From Stictocephala bisonia (lineage: Eukaryota; Arthropoda; Insecta; Hemiptera; Membracidae): a stretch of 64,000 nt of DNA. The notes under the pieces are model-generated. The model had not been told where the DNA came from. It did not search any database and saw nothing but the letters and a program-made list of their open reading frames with translations. Within the stretch, counting starts at the first letter, position 1. Each line of letters begins with the position of its first letter. Below are positions 53,637-64,000 of the stretch, piece after piece. The translations under genes were made by a program, and so were the position numbers. The stretch spans positions 50,744 through 114,743 of the forward strand of contig JAQJVL010002204.1 in NCBI GenBank assembly GCA_035578905.1, written 5' to 3'.

Positions 53637-54910
53637 ACACAAAGATCGCAAGATTGAAACTCAAAGATCGCAAGATTGAAACTTAAAGATCGCAAGATTG
53701 AAACTCAAAGATCGCAAGAATTAAACTCAAAGATCGCAGGATTGAAACTCAAAGATCAAAAGAATGAAACCCAAAGATTGCAAGAATGAAACTAAAAGAT
53801 CGCAAGATTGAAACTCAAAGAATGCAAGATTGAAACTCAAAGATCGCAAGATTAAACCTCAAATATTGCAGGATTGAACTCAAAGATCGCAAGATTGAAA
53901 CTCAAAGATCGCAAGATTGAAACTCAAAGATCGCAAGATTGAAGCTTAAAGATAGCAAGATTGAAATTCAAAGATCGCAAGATTGAAACTCAAAGATCGC
54001 CAGATTGAAACTCGAAGATCACAAGATTAAAACTAAAAGATCGCAAGATTGAAACTCAAAGATCGCAAGATTGAAACTTGAAGATCGAAAGATTGAAATT
54101 CAAAGATAGCAAGTTTGAAACTAAAAGATCGCAAGATTGAAACTCAAAGATCGCATGATTGAAACTCAAAGATCGCAAGATTTAAACTCATAGATGGCAA
54201 GATTGAAATTCAAAGATCGCAAGATTGAAACTTAAAGATCGCAAGAATGAAACTCAAAGATGGCAAGATTTAAACTCAATTCGCAAGATTCAAACACAAA
54301 GATCGCAAGATTGAAACTCAAAGATCGCAAGAAGGAAACCCAAAGATCGCAAGAATGAAACTAAAAGATCGCAAGATTGAAACTCAAAGAATGCAAGATT
54401 GAAACTCAAAGATCGCAAAATTAAACCTCAAATATCGCAGGATTGAACTCAAAGATCGCAAGATTGAAACTTAAAGATCGAACGATTGAAACTCAAAGAT
54501 CGCAAGATTGAAACTCAAAGATCGCGATTGAAACTCAAAGATCGCAAGATTGAAACTCAAAGATCGAACGATTCAAACTCAAAGATCGCAAGATTGAAAC
54601 TCAAAGATAGCAAGATTGGAACTCAAAGATCGCAAAATGGAAACTTAAAGATCGCAAGATTGAAACTCAAAGATAGCAAGATTAAAACTCAAAGATCGCA
54701 AGATTGAAACACAAATATCGCAAGATTGAAACTCAAAGATCGCAAGATTGAAATTTAAAGATCGCAAGATTGAAACTCAAAGATCTCAAGATTAAAACTC
54801 AAAGATCGCAAGATTGAAACTCAAAGATCGCAAGATTTAAACTAAAAAATAAGCAAGATTGAAATTCAAAGATCTCAAGATTGAAACTAAAAGATCGCAA
54901 GATTGAAAAT
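53637..54910 (+). repeat. clean HOR island between two corrupted blocks
   Basis: Well-formed monomers carry the usual landmarks: CAGGATTGAACTC (about 53,870 and 54,439), HindIII unit (53,942), AATTCGC (about 54,277), GATCGCGATTG (54,520) and GATTGGAACTC (54,614). The block matches 47.75-48.6 kb and 62.75-63.65 kb. Its normal quality beside scrambled neighbours is a strong argument that the neighbours are damaged in the assembly. Confidence 0.85.
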
Positions 54911-57900
54911 CAAAAAACGAACGATTTGAAACCAAAAATCGCAAATTAAAACTAAATCGCAAAATTTAAAACTCAAAATCCAAAAAAGGGTTTGAAACTA
55001 AAGATCGCAAGATTGAATCAAAGTCGCAAAAATTTAAACCCAAAGATCGCAAAATTGAAACTCAAAAAGGCAAGATTGAAAAACTAAAGATTACAAGATT
55101 CAAACCCAAAAAATAGCAAGATTTTTAATCTCAAAGATTGCAAAATTGAAACTTTAAAAATTGCAAGATTGAAAACTCAAAAATCGCAAGATTAAAAAAC
55201 AAAAATCGAACGATTAAAAATCAAAGATCGCAAAATTGAAACTTTAAAAATCGAACGATTGAAACTCAAGGGTCGCAAGATTGAAACCAAAGATCGCAAG
55301 ATTGAAACTCAAGACACAAATTAAACTTAAAGATCGCAAGATTGAAAAATCAAAGATCGCTGATTTGAAACTCAAGATCGTAAGATTGAAATCAAAAATC
55401 GCAAGATTAAAAATCAAAATCGCAGATTTTAAAGTCAAAAATCGCAAATAGAAATAAAAAATAGCAAGTTTTAAACTAAAAAAATCGAAATTGAAACTCA
55501 AAAATGCAAATTTAAACTCAAAGTCGCAAGATTGAAAGTCAAAGTCGTAGATGAAGGGTTAAAGATAGCAAGATTGAAACTCAAAAAATCGCAAGATTGA
55601 AACTCAAAGATCGCCCAAATTTAAACTCAAAGACACAAGATGAAAGTAAAAGATCGAAGATTGAAACTCAAAAATCGCAAGATTTAAAAATGAAGACGCA
55701 AGATTGAAATTCAAAGATAGCAAGTTTTTAAAAATAAAAAAAAACGCAAGATTTAAACTCAAAGATCGATGATTAAAAAATAAAGATCGCAAGATTTAAA
55801 TCATAGATGGCAAGATTGAAATCAAAGATCGCAAGAATAAACCCAAAGATCCAAGAGAACTCAAAGTGAAGAAAAAAACTTCAAAATGCAGGGTTAAACT
55901 CAAAGACGCAAGATTGAAATCAAAATCGCAAGAGAAACCAAAGATCCAAAATTAAAAAATAAAATCGCAAATTAAAATCAAAGACGCAAGATTTAAACTT
56001 TAAAAAGCAAAAATTAAACTCAAAATCGCAAAGATTAAACTCAAAGATCGAAATTTTAAAAAAAAATGAAGATTAAACCAAAATCGCAAGTTAAAAATAA
56101 AGATCCCAAAAAGAACTCAAGATCAAGATTGAAAATCCAAAAAATCGAAAGATTTAAATCAAAAAAATCGCAAGATTGAAACCAAAAATGGGAGATTGAA
56201 AATTAAAAATCGCAAGTTTTTAAAAATAAAGATGCAAAAAAAATTAAAAATAAAGATGCCCGATTAAAACCCAAAAATCGCAAGATTGAAACCAAAGATG
56301 CAAGATTAAACTCAAAAAAAACGCAAGATTGAAACCAAAATCAAAAAATGGAAACCAAATTTGCAAGAATGAAATAAAAAATCGCAAAATTGAAACTCAA
56401 AAATCAAGATTGAAATCAAAGATCCAAGATTAAAAACCCAAATTGGGGATGAAAAAAAATGCAAGTTTAAACCAAAGATCGCAAGATTGAAACTCAAAAA
56501 TCGAAGATTGAATCAAAGATGCAAGATTAATTAAAGATGCAATTTGAAATTCAAAGATCGCAAAAATTAAAATAAAAAAAAGCCAGATTGAAACCAAGAC
56601 CAAGTTAAAAACTAAAAGATCGCAAAATTCAAAATCAAAGACGAAGATTTAAAAAGTCGAAGATTGAAATTTAAAAATGAAGTTTTAAACTAAAGATGCA
56701 GATTGAAAAATCAAAGATCGCAGATTGAAACTCAAAAATCGCAAGATTTAAACCCAAGATCAAGATTTAAAAATTTTAAAATCCAAGATTAAAATAAAGA
56801 TCGCAAGATGAAACTAAGATGGGAAGATTTAACTCAATCGCAAATTAAACTCAAAGATCGCAAGATTGAAACTCAAAGATAAAGAAGGAAACCCAAAGTC
56901 GAAAAAAGAAACTAAAGTCGCAAATTGAAACTCAAAGAAGCAAGATTTTAAACTCAAAGATCGCAAAAAATCCTCAAAAATCGCAGATTAATCAAAAATG
57001 CAAGATTTAAAATTAAAAATCGAAGATTAAACTCAAAGATGCAAGATTGAAACTCAAAATGCATTTAAATCAAAGATCGAAAAAATTTAAAAACAAAATC
57101 GAAGATTCAACTCAAAGATCCAAGTTGAAACACAAAAGCAAGATTTTTAAACCAAAATCGAAGATTGAAATTTAAAGATCGCAAGATTGAAACTCAAAGT
57201 CGCAAATTTAAAACAAGATCAAAGATTTAAAAATAAAAATGCAAATTAAAAACAAAGTTTCAAGATTGAAACTAAAAAATCGCAAGATTAAAATCAAAGA
57301 TGCAAGAATGAACCCCAAAAATGCAAAATTGAAAAAAAGATGAAGATTAAAAACCCCAAAAAGCGGATTAAACTCAAAGATCGCAAGGGAAAAATCAAAG
57401 ATGCAAGTTTTTTAAATAAAAAAATGCAAGATTGAAAACAAAGAACCAAGATTGAAACTAAAAAAAGATCGCAAAATTTTTAAATAAAGAACGGGAAAAA
57501 TGAACCCCCAAAATGCAAGATTGAAATCAAAATGAAGGGGTTAAACTCAAGAATGCAGGATTGAAAATAAATTCGCAAGTTAAAAAACAAAAAATCCAAA
57601 ATTGAAATTAAGATTGAAGATTTAAACTCAAGTCGCAAATTGAAACCAAAAATCGCAAGATTGAAACTTTAAAAAATACAAGATTGAAACAAAGATGCAA
57701 GTTTTAAAAATCAAAGATGCAAATTGAAACTCAAAATGGGAAGTTGAAACTCAAAAATCGAAATGAACTCAAGATCGCAAGATTTAAAATCAAAAATTGC
57801 AAGATTAAACTCAAAATCGCAAGATTTAAATCAAAAATGCAAATTGAAACTCAAGTAGCAATTTTAAACTAAAGATCGCGATTGAATCAAAAATGGCAAG

Positions 57901-59940
57901 ATTGAAACTTAAAGATCCAAAAAGATTGAAATTTTCAAAGATCAAAGATTAAATCAAAGATCGAACGATTTAAACTCAAAGATCGGGCAAGATTGAAACT
58001 CAAAGACGCAAGATTGAAAAATCAAGATCGCAAGATTTTAAACTAAAAATCCAAGATTTAAAATAAAGATTGCAAGATTGAAACCAAAAATCGAAGATTT
58101 AAATCAAAAAGGTGCAAGATTAAACTCAAAAAATTTCAATTTGAAATCAAAGATCGCGATGAAACCAAAAATCGAAGATTTTAAAAATCAAAGATGCAAG
58201 ATTAAACTCAATCGGGAAAATTAAACTCAAGATGCAAAAATTGAAAATCAAAGATCGCAAGGGTTGAAATCAAAGTCGCAAAATTAAACTCAAAAAATCG
58301 CAAGATTGAAACTCAAAATGGGAAGATTAAACTCAAAGATTTCAAAGATTCAAACTCAAAAATGCAAGATTGAAACTCAAGATTGCAAGATGAAACTTAA
58401 AGATTGCAAAATGAAACTCAAAATCGCAAGATTAAAAAAAAATAAAAATTAAATCAAAAATTTCCCAAGATTAAAAATTAAAGATCGAAGTTTTTAAAAT
58501 CAAGATCGCAAATTTAAACCAAAGACGCAAAGAAACTCAAAAAACAAGATGAAACAAAGATGCAAGATTGAAAACAAAGACCAGAGAAAACCCAAAATCG
58601 AAGATTGAAACCAAAAAATCCAAAAATTAAAACTCAAATCGCAAAATTAAAATCAAAACGCAAGATGAAACTTAAAGTGAAGTTTTTAAACTAAAGATCG
58701 CAAGATTTAAAAATCAAAAATCGCAAAATTGAAACCAAAAAAAGATGCCCAAATTGAAAATAAAGATCGCTAATTGAAATTTAAAAAAAAAGGGGAAATT
58801 GAAACTAAAATCGCAAATTTAAAACCCAAAAATCGCCCTAGATTGAAAAAAACTCAAAGATCCAAGATAAAAAAAGATCGCAAGATTTAAACTCAAAGAT
58901 CGAAGATTGAAAATTAAGTGCAAGTTTTAAATTTAAAGATGAAGTTTAAAAATAAAAAAGCAAGATTGAAACTCAAAAATTCCATGATTAAACTCAAAAA
59001 CGCAAAATTTTAAACTATAGATTGGGGATTGAAAAACAAAGATGCAAGATTGAAACTCAAAGTCGCAAAATAAAACTCAAAGATGGCAAGATTTTAAACT
59101 CAAAATGGGAAGATTAAAAATCAAAGATCGCAAGATTGAAAAACCCAAAATGCAAGAAGGGAAAACCCAAGATCGCAAAAATTTAAAATAAAGATCGCAA
59201 AATTAAACTCAAAGAAGCAAAATTGAAACTCAAAGATCGAAAAAATTTAAACCCAAAATCGCAGGGTTAACTCAAGATCGAAAAATTGAAAAAAAAGATC
59301 GAAGATTAAACCAAAGATCGCAAGATTGAAATTAAAAATCGCAGAAACTAAGATCAAGATTGAAACTCAAAGATCGAAGATTAAAAATCAAAATGCAGAT
59401 TTAAAAATCAAAGATGCGTTGAAAAAAAGATGCAAAATGGAACTTAAAATCCAAGATTGAAATCAAAGAGCAAGAATGAAACCAAAGATCGCAAGATTGA
59501 AAATAAAAATGGGAAGATTAAAAAAAAGGGTGCAAATTGAAAAAACAAAAATATCGCAAGATTAAACTCAAAAGATTCCAAAATTTTGAATTCAAAAAAA
59601 ACGCAAGATTGAAACTCCCAAAAAAAAATAAAAATTTAAATTAAAATTCAAGATTAAACTAAAAAATCGCAAGTTTAAAATAAAGATCCAAGAAGGGGAA
59701 AACCAAAAAATCGCAAGATTTTAAACTAAAGTTCGAAAGATTGAAACTCAAAGAATTTCAGGGGCAAAAAACTCAAATTCGCAAGTTGAACTCAAAAATC
59801 CAAGATTTAAATAAAAAAACAAGATTGAAAAATCAAAATCCAAGATAAAACTAAAGATCGCAAATTTAAAAAACAAAGAACAAAAGAAAGACCCAAAGGT
59901 CGCAAAATTTAAACTCAAAAATGAAGATTGAAAATAAAAA
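54911..59940 (+). other. corrupted satellite block 2, deletion-rich
   Basis: From about 54,911 monomers lose single bases at high frequency (GATGCAAG, GATCCAAG, AAAGACGC, AAAGTCGC) with some homopolymer gains. Clean sequence resumes at 59,941 (GCAGGATTGAAACTC). Underlying landmarks persist in order: for example GAAAGTCAAAG, then a damaged HindIII unit, then AAAGATAGCAAG near 55,530-55,575, followed by GATCGCCC for GATCGCCAG. On resumption at 59,941 the phase fits family B (CCAAATGATCAC unit at about 59,998). Several short open frames inside are by-products of frame scrambling. The block looks like uncorrected long-read sequence of ordinary satellite. Confidence 0.8.
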
Positions 59941-62900
59941 TGCAGGATTGAAACTCAAAGATCGCAAGATTGAAACTCAAAGATCGCAAGATTGAAACCA
60001 AATGATCACAAGATTTAAAACCCAAATATCGCCAGAATTAAAACTCAAAGATCGCAAGATTGAAACTTAGAGATTGCAAGATTGGAACTCAAAGATCGCA
60101 AAATTGAAACTCAAAGATCGCAAGATTGAAACTCAAAGATAGCAAGATTGAACCACAAAGATCGCAAGTTTAAAACTCAAAGATCGCAAAATTGAAACTC
60201 AAAGATGGCAAGATTGAACTCAAAGATCGCAAGACTGAAACTAAAAGATCGCAAGATTTAAAATCAAAGATTGCAAGATTGAAACTCAAAGATCGCAAGA
60301 TTTAAACTCAAAGATAGCAAGATTGAAACTCAAAGATAGCAAGTTTGAAACTCAAAAGATCGCATGATTGAACTCAAAAATCGCAAGATTGAAACTCAAA
60401 GATCACAAGATTGAAATTCAAAGGATCGCAAGATTGAAACTCAAAGATCGAACGATTGAAACTCAAAGATCGCAAGATTGAAACTCAAAGATCACAAGAT
60501 TGAAACTCAAAGATCGCAAGATTGAAACTCAAAGATCGCAAGATTTAAAATCTAAGATTGCAAGATTGAAACTCAAAGATCGCAAGATTTAAACTCAAAG
60601 ATAGCAAGATTGAAACTCAAAGATAGCAAGTTTGAAACTCAAAGATCGCATGATTGAAACTCAAAAATCGAACGATTGAAACTCAAAGATCTCAAGATTA
60701 AAACTCAAAGATCGCTAGATTGAAACTCAAAGATCGCAAGATTGAAACTCAAATATCGCAAGATTGAAACTCAAAGATCGCAAAATTGAAACTCAAAGAT
60801 AGCAAGATTGAAACTCAAAAATGGCAAGATTGAAACTCAAAGATTGCAAGATTCAAACTCAAAGATAGCAAGATTGAATCTCAAAGATTGCAAGATTGAA
60901 ACTTAAAGATTGCAAGATTGAAACTCAAAGATCGCAAGATTAAAACTCAAAGATCAAACGATTGAAACTCAAATATCGCAAGATTGAAACTTAAAGATCG
61001 AACGATTGAAACTCATGGATCGCAAGATTGAAACTCAAAGATCGCAAGATTGAAACTCAAAGATCACAAGATTGAAACTTAAAGATCGCAAGATTGAAAC
61101 TCAAAGATCGCATGATTGAAACTCAAAGATCGCAAGATTTAAACTCATAGATGGCAAGATTGAAATTCAAAGATCGCAAGATTGAAACTCAAAGATCGCA
61201 AGAATAAAACTCAAAGATGGCAAGATTTAAACTCAATTCGCAAGATTAAAACTCAAAGATGGCAAGATTGAAACTCAAAGATCGCAAGATTGAAACTTAA
61301 AGATCGCATGAATTAAACTCAAAGATCGCAAGATTGAAACTCAAAGATCGCATGATTGAAACTCAAAGATAGCAAGATTCAAACTCAAAGACCGCAAGAT
61401 TGAAACTCAAAGATCGCAAGAATGAAACCCAAAGATCGCAAGAATGAAACTAAAAGATCGCAAGATTGAAACTCAAAGATAGCAAGATTTTAGCTAAAAA
61501 ATAGCAAGATTGAAACTTAAAGATCTCAAGATTAAAACTAAAAGATCGCAAGATTGAAAATCAAAGATCGCAATAATGAGACCCAAAGATCGCAAGATTG
61601 AAACTCAAAGATCGAAGGATTGAAACTCAAAGAATGCAGGATTGTAACTTAAAGATCACAAGATTGAAACTCAAAAATCGCAAGATTGAAACCAAAAGAT
61701 CACAAGAATAAAACTCAAATATCGCAAAATTAAAATTCAAAGATCGCAAGATTGAAACTTAAAGATTGCAAGATTGAAACTCAAAGATCGCAAGATTGAA
61801 TCTCAAAGATCTCAAGATTGAAACTGAAAGATAGCAAGATTGAACCACAAAGATCGCAAGTTCAAAACTCAAAGATCGCAAAATTGAAACTCAAAGATGG
61901 CAATATTGAATCTCAAAGATCGGAACACTGAAACTCAAAGATCGCAAGATTGAAACTCAAAGATGGCAAGATTGAAACTCAAAGATCGCAAGAATAAGAC
62001 CCAAAGATCGCAAGATTGAAACTCAAAGATCGAAGAAATGAAACTTCAAGAATGCAGGATTTATACTCAAAGATCGCAAGATTGAAACTCAAAAATCGCA
62101 AGATTGAAACCAAAAGATCACAAGATTTAAACTCAAATATCGCAAAATTAAAACTCAAAGATCGCAAGATTGAAACTTAGAGATTGCAAGATTGAAACTC
62201 AAAGATCGCAAGATTGAAACTCAAAGATCGCAAGATTGAAACTCAAAGATCGCAAGATTAAAACTCAAACATAGCAAGATTAAACCACAAAGATCGCAAG
62301 TTCAAAACTCAAAGATCGCAAAATTGAAACTCAAAGATGGCAAGATTGAAACTCAAAGATCGCAAGATTGAAAATCAAAGATCGCAAGATTGAAACTCAA
62401 AGATGGCAAGATTGAAACTCAAAGATCGCAAGATTGAAACTCAAAGATCGCAAGAATTAAACTCAAAGATCGCAAGATTGAAACTCAAAGATCGCATGAT
62501 TGAAACTCAAAGATCGCAAGATTCAAACTCAAAGATCGCAAGATTGAAACTCAAAGGTCGCAAGAATGAAACCCAAAGATTGCAAGAATGAAACTAAAAG
62601 ATCGCAAGATTGAAACTCAAAGAATGCAAGATTGAAACTCAAAGATCGCAAGATTAAACCTCAAATATTGCAGGATTGAACTCAAAGATCGCAAGATTGA
62701 AACTTAAAGATTGCAAGATTGAAACTCAAATATCGCAAGATTGAAACTCAAAGATCGCAAGATTGAAACTCAAAGATCGCAAGATTGAAAGTCAAAGATC
62801 GCAAGATTGAAGCTTAAAAATAGAAGATTGAAACTCAAAGATCGCAAGATTGAAACTCAAAGATCGCCAGATTGAAACTCGAAGATCACAAGATTGAAAC

Positions 62901-64000
62901 TAAAAGATCGCAAGATTGAAACTCAAAGATCGCAAGATTGAAACTTGAAGATCGAAAGATTGAAATTCAAAGATAGCAAGTTTAAAACTAAAAGATCGCA
63001 AGATTGAAACTCAAAGATCGCATGATTGAAACTCAAAGATCGCAAGATTGAAACTCATAGATGGCAAGATTGAAATTCAAAGATCGCAAGATTGAAACTT
63101 AAAGATCGCAAGAATGAAACTCAAAGATGGCAAGATTTAAACTCAATTCGCAAGATTCAAACTCAAAGATCGCAAGATTGAAACTCAAAGATCGCAAGAA
63201 GGAAACCCAAATATCGCAAGAATGAAACTAAAAGATCGCAAGATTGAAACTCAAAGAATGCAAGATTGAAACTCAAAGATCGCAAAATTAAACCTCAAAT
63301 ATCGCAGGATTGAACTCAAAGATCGCAAGATTGAAACTTAAAGATCGAACGATTGAAACTCAAAGATCGCAAGATTGAAACTCAAAGATCGCGATTGAAA
63401 CTCAAAGATCGCAAGATTGAAACTCAAAGATCGAACGATTCAAACTCAAAGATCGCAAGATTGAAACTCAAAGATACCAAGATTGGAACTCAAAGATGGC
63501 AAGATTGAAACTCAAAGATCGCAAGATTGAAATTTAAAGATCGCAAGATTGAAACTCAAAGATCTCAAGATTGAAACTCAAAGATCGCAAGATTGAAACT
63601 CAAAGATCGCAAGATTTAAACTAAAAAATAGCAAGATTGAAATTCAAAGATTTTAAGATTGAAACTAAAAGATCGCAAGATTGAAAATCAAAGATCGCAA
63701 GAATGAGACCCAAAGATCGCAAGATTGAAACTTAAAGATCGAAAGATTGAAACTCAAAGAATGCAGGATTAAAATTCAAAGATCGCAAGACTGAAACTCA
63801 AGGATCGCAAGATTTAATTTAAAAAATAGCAAGATTGAAACTCAAAGAACTCCAGATTGAAACTAAAAGATCGCAAGATTGAAAATCAAAGAACGGAAGA
63901 ATGAGACCCAAAGATCGCAAGATTGAAACTCAAAGATCGAAGGATTGAAACGCAAAGAATGCAGGATTGAAACTCAAAGATCGCAAGATTGAAACTCAAA
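59941..64000 (+). repeat. HOR family B, right end of window
   Basis: Clean monomers resume and follow family B order: AACCACAAAG (about 60,151, 61,842, 62,283), GCAAGACTG (60,229), AATTCGC (about 61,236), GAATGAGACCC variants, HindIII unit (62,810), CAGGATTGAACTC (about 63,307), GATCGCGATTG (63,387), GATTGGAACTC (63,481) and the 198-bp doublet (63,738 and 63,935). The part from 60,229 matches 49,602 onward with a shift of 10,627, and 61.5-62.8 kb matches 46.5-47.8 kb with a shift of about 15,000-15,018. The array continues past the window. Confidence 0.87.

Larger units (their letters stand above)
1..64000 (+). repeat. 22-bp satellite array filling the window
   Basis: Bases 1-22 give the consensus monomer, which starts GCAAGATTG and ends CTCAAAGATC. 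It recurs head to tail to the last base, about 2,900 copies, all in the same orientation. Each consensus unit has one CpG and one GATC, both at the junction to the next unit. Common variants are substitutions at position 9 (GATTG to GATTA, GATTT or GATTC) and at position 22 and its neighbour (GATCGC to GATAGC, GATGGC, GATTGC or GATCAC). The array runs off both ends, so its full length is unknown. As 22 is not a multiple of 3, each frame reads through three registers and meets TGA every 66 bases on either strand in consensus sequence. The array is therefore non-coding unless variants remove the stops. Array size and organisation fit eukaryotic satellite DNA. I do not recognise it as a named family. 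Confidence 0.98.

Noticed and set aside
55244..56497. Short reverse open frames in corrupted block 2 (55,244-55,501, 55,604-55,792 and 56,312-56,497).
   Set aside because: Same cause. Composition is what reverse-translated satellite with indels gives.
51292..59940. A different satellite family or inserted mobile element in the irregular blocks.
   Set aside because: The same variant monomers occur in the same order under the indels. No terminal repeats, target-site duplications or coding remnants are visible.
1..64000. Telomeric or known centromeric motif (TTAGGG, TTTAGGG, TTAGG, CENP-B box).
   Set aside because: None of these occurs in tandem, and the CENP-B box core is absent from the consensus.
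1..64000. TCF/LEF-like sites (CTTTGA on the reverse strand) repeated in every unit.
   Set aside because: The consensus gives CTTTGAG, which misses the preferred A/T at the last core position. Only variants with ATCAAAG fit, and nothing else suggests regulation.
1..64000. Diversity-generating or targeted mutagenesis system behind the hypervariable positions.
   Set aside because: There is no reverse transcriptase or template/variable repeat pair, and CpG decay plus ordinary drift with homogenisation explain the pattern.
1..64000. tRNA, rRNA, promoter or terminator signals.
   Set aside because: No cloverleaf-like unit, no rRNA similarity and no unique regulatory sequence can be read. A-rich patches are part of the repeat.

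Overview
The whole 64-kb window is one tandem satellite array. Every stretch that can be read is built from a 22-bp monomer whose consensus is bases 1-22 of the window. It begins GCAAGATTG, ends CTCAAAGATC, has 8 of 22 G+C (36%), and has 10 A against 4 T on this strand. About 2,900 monomers lie head to tail in one orientation. I see no unique DNA, no credible protein-coding gene, no rRNA or tRNA, and no transposon. The open frames that exist (up to about 85 codons) are by-products of the repeat, because the consensus carries a stop every 66 bases in each frame on both strands. An array this long and regular points to a eukaryotic heterochromatic block (centromeric, pericentromeric, subtelomeric or sex-chromosomal). 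The species and chromosomal location cannot be told from the sequence.

Layout. Bases 1-636 are an almost perfectly homogeneous run of monomers. From about 640 to 41,400 the monomers are diverged and ordered into higher-order repeats (HOR family A) of roughly 1.8-2.2 kb, marked by recurrent variant monomers: a 20-bp short unit with AATTCGC, a HindIII-containing unit (AAGCTT), a GTACAAACG unit and an AGAAAGCAAG unit. On top of these lie nested tandem duplications: 1,251 bp (14,091-16,592), about 1,753 bp (29.35/31.1 kb), about 5.04 kb with a readable junction near 34,541, and about 7.0-7.5 kb (18.8 kb against 26.3 kb). From about 41,400 a second family (B) appears, with units carrying GATCTCAAG, GAGACCC and GAAGGATTG. 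It is interleaved with family A blocks and continues to the window end.

Two blocks, 51,292-53,636 and 54,911-59,940, start and stop abruptly and are scrambled by very frequent small indels and homopolymer changes, while the order of variant monomers beneath stays recognisable. The first is inflated by insertions and the second is dominated by deletions. The likeliest explanation is unpolished or badly corrected long-read consensus, not biology.

I found no new gene system. What deserves attention is the array's evolution: a pure block beside nested HORs, duplications at scales from one monomer to 7 kb, position-specific variability including CpG decay, and the possible assembly damage.
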